Assembly: GCA_030581615.1 (NCBI GenBank)
Contig: JAKTTT010000003.1
Location: 310,001-374,000 of the forward strand
Source: Alloascoidea africana
Taxonomy: Eukaryota > Ascomycota > Alloascoideomycetes > Alloascoideales > Alloascoideaceae
Direction: 5' to 3'
Length of the DNA: 64,000 nt
The notes beneath the pieces are model-generated. The model was not told the DNA's origin, did not search any database, and was given only the letters and a program-made list of their open reading frames with translations. Made by a program: the position numbers and the translations under genes. Below are positions 53,741-61,468 of the stretch, one piece after another. Position 1 is the stretch's first letter, and each line of letters begins with the position of its first letter.

Positions 53741-54493
53741 ATGTCTGAAGGTATGTGATCTGGTAAAATAGAACGATTATGTGGAACGGAAAACCTTGAA
53801 TGTATACCATTGTAATATTCGACAAAATCATCTACTCAAGTTTTTATGATATATGACAAGAATGACTGCTCAACAACCAACATAGTCTGAATGATCAGTG
53901 CGACTATCTTCTCATCGACACAGTTACCGTAGCGGATTGACATTCAACATACAATGTATTTTGCTAGGCGAACCTTATGATATACTTGTTTTCAAGGCAG
54001 ATTTCCAATCCTTTAGTTACATGATCTTTATACGATACCGAGAGCAAATTATACTAATACTCTATGAATAGTCCGTCAACGAAGAACTTTCCGAACATTT
54101 TCCTACCGTGGTGTCGACCTCGAGAAGCTCCTCGACCTTTCAACTGAAGAGTTCACCGAACTCGCCACTTCTCGTGTCAGAAGAAAGTTCAACAGAGGAT
54201 TGGACTCAAAGCCCTATGGCCTCATCAAGAAGCTCCGTGCTGCCAAGGCTGCTTGTGAGCCCAACGAGAAGCCCGCTCTTGTCAAAACACATTTGAGAAA
54301 CATGATTGTGGTTCCTGAAATGATTGGTTCGGTTATTGGTGTCTACAACGGAAAGGTCTTTAACCAGGTTGAGATCAAGCCTGAGATGGTTGGCCACTAC
54401 CTGGGCGAATTCTCCATCTCTTACACCCCAGTCCGTCACGGTCGACCTGGTGTTGGTGCCAGTGCATCTTCCAAGTTTGTGCCTCTGAAATAA
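53741..54493 (+). CDS. RPS15: 40S ribosomal protein S15 (uS19)
   Basis: Exon 1 is just 10 nt (53741-53750, ATG TCT GAA G). A 321-nt intron follows (donor GTATGT, branch-like TACTAAT at 54052-54058, acceptor ATAG). Exon 2 is 54072-54493. The product has 143 residues, against 142 in S. cerevisiae. uS19 sits in the head of the small subunit near the decoding centre and is needed for pre-40S export. Conserved features: [82 protein letters not shown] and the C-terminal KFVPLK. A short first exon with a long promoter-proximal intron is the usual layout of intron-containing ribosomal protein genes in yeasts. Codon use in exon 2 is clearly biased to C/G-ending preferred codons (AAG, GTC, CTC), as expected for a highly expressed gene. 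Confidence 0.97.
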
Positions 54494-54924
54494 ACAACCA
54501 TCAATAAAATGCGGTTTTGTTGTATTGTATTTAATAAATTCAACCTAGATAATTAAGTGGGTATTATCTTGCAGTACACTATTCTGTAATTGTCAAGAAA
54601 GTAAACGTTGAGGGAAACAACCGTAGTAAGTATGGCTATACTGAGTCTGTGAAATTATCCAGTTCCCAACAATATTTCAAACAGAGAACACTACAGAAAG
54701 TTTCTTGTGTGTTGATTGATCAAACCATCATCTATAAATTATCTATCAGGTATGTAGGTACTGCTCCGAACTACATCACGGTTCTCTACCCTAAACCTCA
54801 TACTTCTGCATCTTGTAATTTCTGTAATTAAAAGTCTTTTCTATTGTGTTTCGACCCAAGCCACAATGACAACTTTTATCGGAAAGCCAAGCGTTGAAGA
54901 TGATCCATGTACATGTCATTAAAC
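54494..54924. other. Intergenic DNA between RPS15 and the esterase gene
   Basis: About 430 bp between convergent genes. Poly-A-type signal sequence (AATAAA at 54505-54510) follows the RPS15 stop. Nothing else recognised. Confidence 0.45.
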
Positions 54925-56763
54925 TCATCCTTCAATAGTTGTGTGAAATCTTGATGATAACGGCATCAAAAATTCCAAAAAATCTCGGTGATAATCATCT
55001 TTTTCTATAAAAGTACCGGGCAAATCAAAAACGAAATTATTCTGATTTGACTCTTCATAAACAGGCCAGTGTTGTATATTTTCGATTCCATGAGCGTTAG
55101 GATTGAGATAGTTGATAAAAGAAATCAAAGTTCTTCCTCCTAATTGAGAAGCCTTTTGTGCACGTTCATCTTCAAGCCAAGGATATGCATACAAAGACGT
55201 ATTAAAACTCCTAGCTGGGTTCATGAAAAAATAAGATAGATCGTGACAATGGGTGACGCCGAAAAAATCAGGAAGGCCAATGCTTGGTATGTTCCATCTA
55301 TAGGTGTAAAACGGAACATCATACTTCGTGAAAGTCTTTGACAGGAACCGTCGTGGTCCAATTAAGACAAGATCGCTTGCCAACGATGCCATTCTGGGCC
55401 ATGATTCCCCCCAATATTCAGTCTCATTTTCAGGAATTGAGTATCTCTTATCTCGAGGAGTTTTATAATCAGAATTGTTCATAGGGAAATTCTCTAGTAT
55501 CTGTTTTCTAAAATGGCTTGGTAACAGAGGAAATCGATCCACCACAAACGCCAGAATATCATCCTCGCTGTGTATTCCTGGGGGTACCATCATAGCGGCA
55601 TCATCACTTGTTGTTCCGGTATATATGGGGACTTTGACAAATTCGCCTTTCCGCAATTGAATTGAAGGTTGCAATTTCAAAAAATCACCATCTATATAGG
55701 GACCAGAAAACAGCGAACCTATGATACCTTTTGAAGCGTTAAATGCCTGTTGTAGATCATCAGCGGGGACTGATTTTAAGCATTGAAGACTATCAAGAAC
55801 TTCAGAACAGTTGAAATGTCGTGCCAAATTGTTGTAAGAAGCTTGTTTGATCCCCACTGACGAGCCATATAATCCACTAGTGGTAGGCCCTGCAGATTGC
55901 AAAATGGCTCCTCTAAATAAGCTTTCATCTTGTCCTCCATAGGCCAACAACTGATATCCAACACTTGAAGATCCAGCACTTTGACCCCAAAGAACGATCC
56001 GGTCAGGGTCACCACCAAATGAAGCAATATTTTCTTTTGTCCATTCTATTGCCTTTCTTTGATCTCTCAGCCCAAGGTTAGTAACCCCCTTGTCTACAAC
56101 TTCTTGACCAGATAAGAACCCAAATCCACTAAGTCTATAATTCAAGCTCACGCCAATTATTGGCTGATCCATTTCAACACTTTCCTGGATTACATATGAG
56201 AAATTGTGAACATCTCTACGCGAGCTGCCGTCTAGGAAACTTCCACCATGTATAAAGATCACTACCGGTAATTTTTCCTCCATTGTTATGTTACTTGGCA
56301 GGTAAACGTTCAAAGTTAAACAATCTTCAGATCTTGGAACAAGCCCGTTATCTCCAACCCCATAAGCCACAGTATGATAACAAGCTGGGGAAAACTCTGT
56401 AGCATTTCTAATTTCATGAAATGTATTGTTCAAAGATTGGGGTCTTTCAAATCTTAATGGTCCAACGGGGGGTTGACAATAAGGAATACCGAGAAATGCA
56501 AATTGTTGAAACTGTTCCAGGAAAAGTCCTCTATAGGTTCCATTTGTAACTGTGACAAGAGGACCATCCAGTCCTTCGAAAGCAAGAGAATTTATATTGT
56601 TTTTTCCGAGAATAGGATGCTCGGAAACCGAAACGCCAAATAGGACAAACAGTACCATCATTAGAGAATTAAGGTGTTGAAATCCCCAGGTCACAACATC
56701 TGTGGCTCGCGACAAACGCGCTTCCCAGTGATTTCTAACTACTTCTCCAAGACTTGACGACAT
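54925..56763 (-). CDS. Type-B carboxylesterase/lipase, secreted or membrane-anchored
   Basis: From the ATG at 56763 the frame encodes 612 residues of the alpha/beta-hydrolase fold (carboxylesterase type B, which includes Candida rugosa-type lipases). A hydrophobic segment at ~34-47 could be a signal anchor, or a signal peptide if translation starts at Met35 or Met36. Conserved parts: FLGIPYCQPPVGPLRFERP, SEDCLTLNVYLP, VVIFIHGGSF (oxyanion hole), NLGLRDQRKAIEWTKENIAS, the nucleophile elbow GQSAG with Ser262, GTTSDDAAM where an Asp takes the place of the usual acidic triad residue, and His504 in GVTHCHDLS. Many N-glycosylation sequons support secretion. Substrate cannot be read from the sequence. 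No intron. Such genes are patchily distributed in yeasts, so transfer or loss is possible, but base composition here is not strikingly different. Confidence 0.88.
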   Translation of the reverse strand: MSSSLGEVVRNHWEARLSRATDVVTWGFQHLNSLMMVLFVLFGVSVSEHPILGKNNINSLAFEGLDGPLVTVTNGTYRGLFLEQFQQFAFLGIPYCQPPVGPLRFERPQSLNNTFHEIRNATEFSPACYHTVAYGVGDNGLVPRSEDCLTLNVYLPSNITMEEKLPVVIFIHGGSFLDGSSRRDVHNFSYVIQESVEMDQPIIGVSLNYRLSGFGFLSGQEVVDKGVTNLGLRDQRKAIEWTKENIASFGGDPDRIVLWGQSAGSSSVGYQLLAYGGQDESLFRGAILQSAGPTTSGLYGSSVGIKQASYNNLARHFNCSEVLDSLQCLKSVPADDLQQAFNASKGIIGSLFSGPYIDGDFLKLQPSIQLRKGEFVKVPIYTGTTSDDAAMMVPPGIHSEDDILAFVVDRFPLLPSHFRKQILENFPMNNSDYKTPRDKRYSIPENETEYWGESWPRMASLASDLVLIGPRRFLSKTFTKYDVPFYTYRWNIPSIGLPDFFGVTHCHDLSYFFMNPARSFNTSLYAYPWLEDERAQKASQLGGRTLISFINYLNPNAHGIENIQHWPVYEESNQNNFVFDLPGTFIEKDDYHRDFLEFLMPLSSRFHTTIEG

Positions 56764-58357
56764 TAACAAACTTGAATGATTATAACCTGTGGGATTTTAT
56801 AGTGAAACCGATTCGTAACATAGGGAAATCAGAATAAAAAACTTGAAAACCCTTAAAGCGGAGAAAATGATGCGGAGGACCTCACCGGTTTTTGTCACAC
56901 AACGGAACGGCTTTTCCATCACGTGCCGAGGATAAAGATGTTGGTCGGTGTTAAACGGCTCTTAATTCTCCACTTGTACTGAGAATCCCGCTAATCAAAC
57001 AAGATATACTGATTCTTTGTACTATTGATCTGCAAGTATGATCTTTAAAGTAAGCCTGGATTGTCAGAATTAAGAAATAAGAAAGGTAGATCCAGATGAA
57101 GATGTGGTCTTTTTTCCAACAAAGATAAGCTAGAGTGAGTTAGGATTAAAAAAACCGATAGACAGATTAATATTATCGTTCCCCACAAGCTAGTAAAAGT
57201 TGAAAGACTTTTTCTGCTTGAACCAATCACGAGAATTTATCATTTTGAAACTTCTAGCATAGACTTTATAAGTTCTGTTTAGAGAACCCCTTTAAGTCAC
57301 TTATTCTATTTCGTTCTAACAAGAAACAAAAATGCCTAAAAAACATTCGAAATGTCATGAATAATAGTAAACATAAAGTCTGTTATTATATAGTTTTTAT
57401 CTGTATCTTTAACTGTGACTACGTTTTACTGCAGTTTCCTGATAATAGATCATAGAAGACATGTATGGAAACATTTGGATTCTCATTTATCACTAATCTT
57501 AGTGCAAAAGTGACAAACAAGTCTTTAAGAGCACCCCCCGGATTGTCATATGATAGTAAAGTAGGACTCTGATGTAAAAGATGTACCAGACAAAAGTAGA
57601 GAAAGTAGTGTTATCCAGAACCTAGTGAAATCTCAATCTACGGAGCTGATTCCAATTTGCCATGCTTTAAGACGCTAATTTTCTCATAGATCAGATATTA
57701 TTCTGATTAACTCATCAAAATGTATATCCTAAAATTGAATGATTATCACATTGCTCTTTTTTTTTTTTGTCTTCGGGTCAAAGCCTGGAGACAATTTCAA
57801 ACTCTATTTGTTTCCAACAAACAGTTGCTCAATTTTACTTCTTTTGTTAGCATTTTTATAAATGGGCTTGATCTGGGGTTGATAATTTCAAATGGCATGA
57901 AATGCTACATTTCTTTAATTAAAGAGTTGTAGTTGCAGAAATGAGAAGGGATTAATGCAATGCCTAATTGATAAGTTAAGAGTTCAAATCATGATCATAG
58001 ATCAACTTCTAACAGCTTTCTCAATGAACTGGATTTTTGAGCTAGGATATGTAGTATTCCTTGGAACCGTTATCTGTCATAATGCCCAAAAATACTAGAT
58101 ACAAAAAACCTCTTGATCCTACAATTTCCATTTTCTATTATTATGATTAAGAACTGTATTGACAAGAAATATTCACACCTATAACGATGATGATTATTGC
58201 ATGATTTCACTGAAGATCATGACCAAGACCAAGGTATCCTATCCTTTAGTTGCTTCAAAATTTCCCTCTTTAATCTCCTGTCACTAGGTACAAAAAACAT
58301 TTAAACTCCTGCTTGATAACGAACATTTCACTTTCACCCAATTTGGATTGCTTTGAC
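56764..58357. other. 1.6-kb AT-rich intergenic DNA
   Basis: It lies upstream of the esterase gene and downstream of ACL2. A CACGTG site at 56920-56925 is ~160 bp upstream of the esterase start. The remaining sequence is strongly AT-rich with no open frame above ~75 codons and no RNA gene signature. Confidence 0.45.
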
Positions 58358-59881
58358 TTAAAAGTTTCGTGGCGTTGCAGTTCCACTAGCACTTGCACTA
58401 ACAGTTGCACTAGCAGATCCGAAAGGTGTAACGTTGAACTTTTTACCGAGCAATGCCAATGGAACGATACCCGAGACATGCATATCAGGGCCATAAATCT
58501 CCATATCCAATTCCAACTCCTCTCCTGCGTTTTTCAGGAGTAATAGACCCTCCTGCCAGTTTGGACCACCACGTCTGACGTAAATTCTGACCTTGTGATT
58601 ATGTAGCTTAGGATTGTACTCTCTGAAAGCACGGATTATACCCTTGAATGTGGAACCAACACTGGTAAAGTTTGCTATACCACCACCAATGAACAGAATC
58701 TTGCCCTCTGGTCTTGGGGGTCCACGCGTCATCAGATCCAAAACGGTTTTTGCGTATTCAAAAGTTTGAACTTCGGTTGGAGCACCCGAGTATTCTCCGT
58801 AATTTGCCAACTCATCGGCAAAGCCTGCTGAGGCAATTGCATCTGCATAAACGACAGAGGCGCCACCACCAGCAACCAAAGTCCAGATTCGTCCTTCAGG
58901 GTTGAGAACAGTCAGTTTTAGAGATGCACCGGTCTTTGCATCCAGGTCAGCAATGTATTTTTCCTCTTTTGACAGCTCGCGGCCGAAAGGAGCAGGGAAC
59001 ACCATTGGTGGACCAGCATCAACGTTTGTGGTCTTGCCTGCATTAAGAACGAGAGGGGCAGTATCAGGGATGCCCAATGCCTTTGGGGATCTTGCCTCAG
59101 CCCATTTGAATCCACATTCAAACTCTGCGGTTTGGTCGAGTTTGGCAGCGAGATCGAGATAGTAGACCTGGACGCCTGAAGCAGAGGGAATAACAACGAG
59201 TGGGTTGATTTCCAAGTAGGTGAACTGTAGATCTACATAGACTGCATATAGCCTGTTGATAAAGTCGAGCAGAGTCGCGTGCTGATCCTTTGGCACTTCT
59301 GAAAGTAGCTCTTTGGCAATTTTTTCATTTGAAGGGTATTCCTCCTCAATGTCGACGGGGATCAGGATTTTGGAGGCCTTGGCGTCCACGTCACCAACAT
59401 CGACACCACCTTCGTGGTAAAACAAGATCCAATCACCTTCACGAACGGAGTGGATGTTGATGTAGTACTCGTGCTTCTGCTCGTGTGGAACAAAAGGTTC
59501 GACGAGGAAGTGTCTGAGGGTTCCAGTCAAACCTTCAACGACAACAGGCTTTGCGGCACGGTTCTTGACCCATTCCTTAGCCTCCTGCCAAGTCTTGTTC
59601 AGGGCAAGCAGGCCACTTTTGCCTCGACGCTTAATGAGCTGATCAGGCTTAGCAACGAATTTTGCATTTTTCTCGAGGAGCCATGGGTAGGTTGCTTCAG
59701 CGTCGGCGAAGACTTTTTCAACGGCTGAAGAGTCATCGCTGTCAAAGTACAGAGGAGCGATCTTGGGGGCGCCTAGGTCGAAGGTCAAGCTGGGTTCCTG
59801 GGCAGAATAGACCGGGGACTTTGAGAGAAAGAATGCAAGAAGGGCCTTTCCATCGGCTTCGTGGATTGACTTGGCAGACAT
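58358..59881 (-). CDS. ACL2: ATP-citrate lyase, ATP-grasp/N-terminal-type subunit
   Basis: From the ATG at 59881 the frame encodes 507 residues. Fungal ATP-citrate lyase has two subunits and makes cytosolic acetyl-CoA and oxaloacetate from citrate, ATP and CoA for lipid and sterol synthesis. This one corresponds to the N-terminal half of the single-chain animal enzyme. It begins MSAKSIHEADGKALL and shows KPDQLIKRRGKSGLL, FLVEPFVPHEQKHEYY, FYHEGGVDVGDVDAKA, FTYLEINPLVV, the citrate-domain GGGASVVYADAI, ELANYGEYSGAPTE, and GKILFIGGGIANFT. The catalytic histidine belongs to the other subunit, ACL1, which I do not see in this window. The C-terminal ~20 residues are a Ser/Ala repeat tail. Saccharomyces lacks this enzyme, and its presence is typical of oleaginous and early-branching yeasts. 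It is divergent from ADE1 across a repeat-rich 600-bp promoter. Confidence 0.95.
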   Translation of the reverse strand: MSAKSIHEADGKALLAFFLSKSPVYSAQEPSLTFDLGAPKIAPLYFDSDDSSAVEKVFADAEATYPWLLEKNAKFVAKPDQLIKRRGKSGLLALNKTWQEAKEWVKNRAAKPVVVEGLTGTLRHFLVEPFVPHEQKHEYYINIHSVREGDWILFYHEGGVDVGDVDAKASKILIPVDIEEEYPSNEKIAKELLSEVPKDQHATLLDFINRLYAVYVDLQFTYLEINPLVVIPSASGVQVYYLDLAAKLDQTAEFECGFKWAEARSPKALGIPDTAPLVLNAGKTTNVDAGPPMVFPAPFGRELSKEEKYIADLDAKTGASLKLTVLNPEGRIWTLVAGGGASVVYADAIASAGFADELANYGEYSGAPTEVQTFEYAKTVLDLMTRGPPRPEGKILFIGGGIANFTSVGSTFKGIIRAFREYNPKLHNHKVRIYVRRGGPNWQEGLLLLKNAGEELELDMEIYGPDMHVSGIVPLALLGKKFNVTPFGSASATVSASASGTATPRNF

Positions 59882-60160
59882 GGTGGAGAGCTGTGGATGG
59901 GGGAGAGGAATGGAGGAGGGTACGGAGAGGAAAGAAGTGATCTGGGCGGAGTGTGGTATAAATACAGGGCGATTCCCAACAAAATCCGCGACGAGGCTGC
60001 AATTCCGAAGATCTGTGTTGAGCCCAATGTTGGGGGTCACGTGCGGCCGCTGCCCGGCGGAGGCGAGCGGAGCAAGCGTGGCTGGAATTTACCCGGCACG
60101 CGGCGGCCGCGATGTCGTGGCGCGGAGCAGACCGGAGCGGCGCGGAGCGGCGGTCAGGAG

Positions 60161-60193
60161 CAGTAGCAGCAGCAGTAGCAGCAGCAGTAGCAG
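60161..60193. repeat. 12-bp tandem repeat (CAGTAGCAGCAG) x2.75
   Basis: Units at 60161-60172, 60173-60184 and a partial 60185-60193. It is a trinucleotide-derived microsatellite in the ACL2/ADE1 promoter. Confidence 0.85.
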
Positions 60194-60210
60194 TTAGTAG
60201 CACTCATCGG

Positions 60211-60240
60211 TAACGGTCAGTAACGGTCAGTAACGGTCGG
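60211..60240. repeat. 10-bp tandem repeat (TAACGGTCAG) x3
   Basis: Three head-to-tail copies, the last ending CGG instead of CAG. The TAACGG core resembles a Myb-type recognition half-site; that is only a suggestion. Confidence 0.85.
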
Positions 60241-60364
60241 GGAGTAGAGCACAAGAGCACCATGGCCAGGCACAGACGGGCGGAAACGAGCAGCAGCCTC
60301 TTCTTATATAGACTCGCGGCTCCGTAGACCCGGATCGCGGGCAGCCGGACCCCCTCCAAAAGCG

Positions 60365-60377
60365 GGTGCATGGGTGT
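60365..60377 (+). promoter_or_regulatory. Rap1-type motif, first copy
   Basis: GGTGCATGGGTGT fits RRTGNNTGGGTKY, the reverse complement of the Rap1 consensus RMACCCANNCAYY, at every position. It is part of a 15-bp repeated sequence (GGGTGCATGGGTGTA) whose second copy lies 36 bp downstream. Confidence 0.45.
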
Positions 60378-60400
60378 ACGTGGTGATGACAGTACTGAAG

Positions 60401-60413
60401 GGTGCATGGGTGT
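60401..60413 (+). promoter_or_regulatory. Rap1-type motif, second copy
   Basis: Identical 13-mer to the first copy, 36 bp away and ~75 bp upstream of the ADE1 start codon. Conservation of both copies hints at function. Confidence 0.45.
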
Positions 60414-60445
60414 ATGATACGGGCGACGGATTTGCAAAACTGATG

Positions 60446-60472
60446 GGATCAGACTGGATCAGACTGGATCAG
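60446..60472. repeat. 10-bp tandem repeat (GGATCAGACT) x2.7
   Basis: GGATCAGACT repeated head to tail just before the ADE1 start (60486). It probably lies in the 5' leader. Confidence 0.85.
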
Positions 60473-60485
60473 TTCGAGTCAAGGC

Positions 60486-61430
60486 ATGTCGCTCACGAGC
60501 ACGAACTTGGACGGGAAGCTGCCGTTGCTGGCAAGAGGCAAGGTGCGAGACATCTACTCGGTCTCGGACTCCTCGCTGCTCTTTGTCGCCACAGACCGCA
60601 TCTCCGCTTACGACGTGATCATGGAAAACGGCATACCGGCAAAGGGAAAGATCTTGACCAAGCTTTCTGTCTTCTGGTTCAAGCTGCTGGAGCCATATAC
60701 GAAAACCCACCTGACTCCAGGGGTCATCACGGACGAGGAGCTATTCAATGCAAACGCGGCTGGTAACAGAGCTTTGCCTGAAGATATCGCCGAGGTGTCC
60801 AAGTACAAATCACAGTTGGAAGGCAGATCTTTACTGGTACAAAAATTCAAGCTGATTCCATTGGAGGTCATTGTTAGAGGCTATATAACCGGATCCGCAT
60901 GGAAAGAGTACCGCAAGTCCGGCACGGTCCATGGCCTCAAGGTGAAAGAGGGTCTCCAGGAATCAGAAGCGTTTGATACTCCCATCTTCACCCCATCCAC
61001 CAAGGCTGATCAAGGTGAGCATGATGAAAATATTTCCCCGGAAAAAGCTGCCGAGATTGTGGGTGCAGACCTTGTTTCAAAATTGGAAAAACTTTCTATT
61101 AAATTGTATTCTGTCGCCAGAGATTACGCGCTGAAGAAAGGCATCATCATCGCAGATACAAAGTTTGAATTTGGTATCGACGAAAACGGAGAATTGGTTC
61201 TTGTTGATGAAGTTCTGACCCCTGATTCTTCCCGTTTCTGGAGAAAGGATACCTATGAGCTCGGAAAGAGCCAGGATTCCTATGATAAACAGTTTATGAG
61301 AGATTGGCTTACATCGAATAACCTAGCAGGTAAAGATGGCGTTTCTTTACCTCTTGACATTGTCAACAAGACTAAAGAAAAGTACGTTGAAGCCTATGAG
61401 ACTCTTACTGGCGATAAATGGGAAGAGTAG
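60486..61430 (+). CDS. ADE1: SAICAR synthetase (purine biosynthesis)
   Basis: A single frame of 314 residues; S. cerevisiae Ade1 has 306. It joins CAIR and aspartate with ATP to make SAICAR, the seventh step of de novo IMP synthesis, in the cytosol. Conserved features: LLARGKVRDIYSV at the start (ATP-binding edge), FVATDRISAYDVIM, IPAKGKILTKLSVFWF, VIVRGYITGSAWKEY (CAIR/Asp site), ESEAFDTPIFTPSTKADQGE HDE region, ISPEKAAEIVG, ADTKFEFGIDENGEL and VDEVLTPDSSRFW. The start is the first ATG and gives the normal N-terminus. No intron. Loss of this gene gives red adenine-requiring colonies in several yeasts. It is divergent from ACL2. Confidence 0.97.
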   Translation: MSLTSTNLDGKLPLLARGKVRDIYSVSDSSLLFVATDRISAYDVIMENGIPAKGKILTKLSVFWFKLLEPYTKTHLTPGVITDEELFNANAAGNRALPEDIAEVSKYKSQLEGRSLLVQKFKLIPLEVIVRGYITGSAWKEYRKSGTVHGLKVKEGLQESEAFDTPIFTPSTKADQGEHDENISPEKAAEIVGADLVSKLEKLSIKLYSVARDYALKKGIIIADTKFEFGIDENGELVLVDEVLTPDSSRFWRKDTYELGKSQDSYDKQFMRDWLTSNNLAGKDGVSLPLDIVNKTKEKYVEAYETLTGDKWEE

Positions 61431-61468
61431 TATTTGTATCTCTATATATACTCTTTTTTAATGTGAAT

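Larger units (their letters stand above)
59882..60485. promoter_or_regulatory. Repeat-rich divergent ACL2/ADE1 promoter
   Basis: 604 bp, GC-rich compared with other spacers. From the ACL2 side it holds CACGTG at 60038-60043, a GC-rich block with GCGGCGCGGAGCGG, three short tandem repeat tracts and two Rap1-type motifs (both listed separately). Which elements drive which gene cannot be told from sequence. Confidence 0.6.

Noticed and set aside
53751-54071. Intronic snoRNA in the RPS15 intron
   Set aside because: One CTGA and ATGAT-like boxes exist, but their order and spacing do not form a C/D snoRNA, and there is no clear H/ACA fold.
54925-56763. Horizontal transfer of the esterase gene
   Set aside because: The family is patchy in yeasts, but I see no shift in base composition or flanking mobile element, so there is no direct evidence here.
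59742-60203. Several long open frames across the ACL2 start and promoter
   Set aside because: Product of GC-rich and CAG-type repeats; the translations are Ser, Ala or Arg runs.
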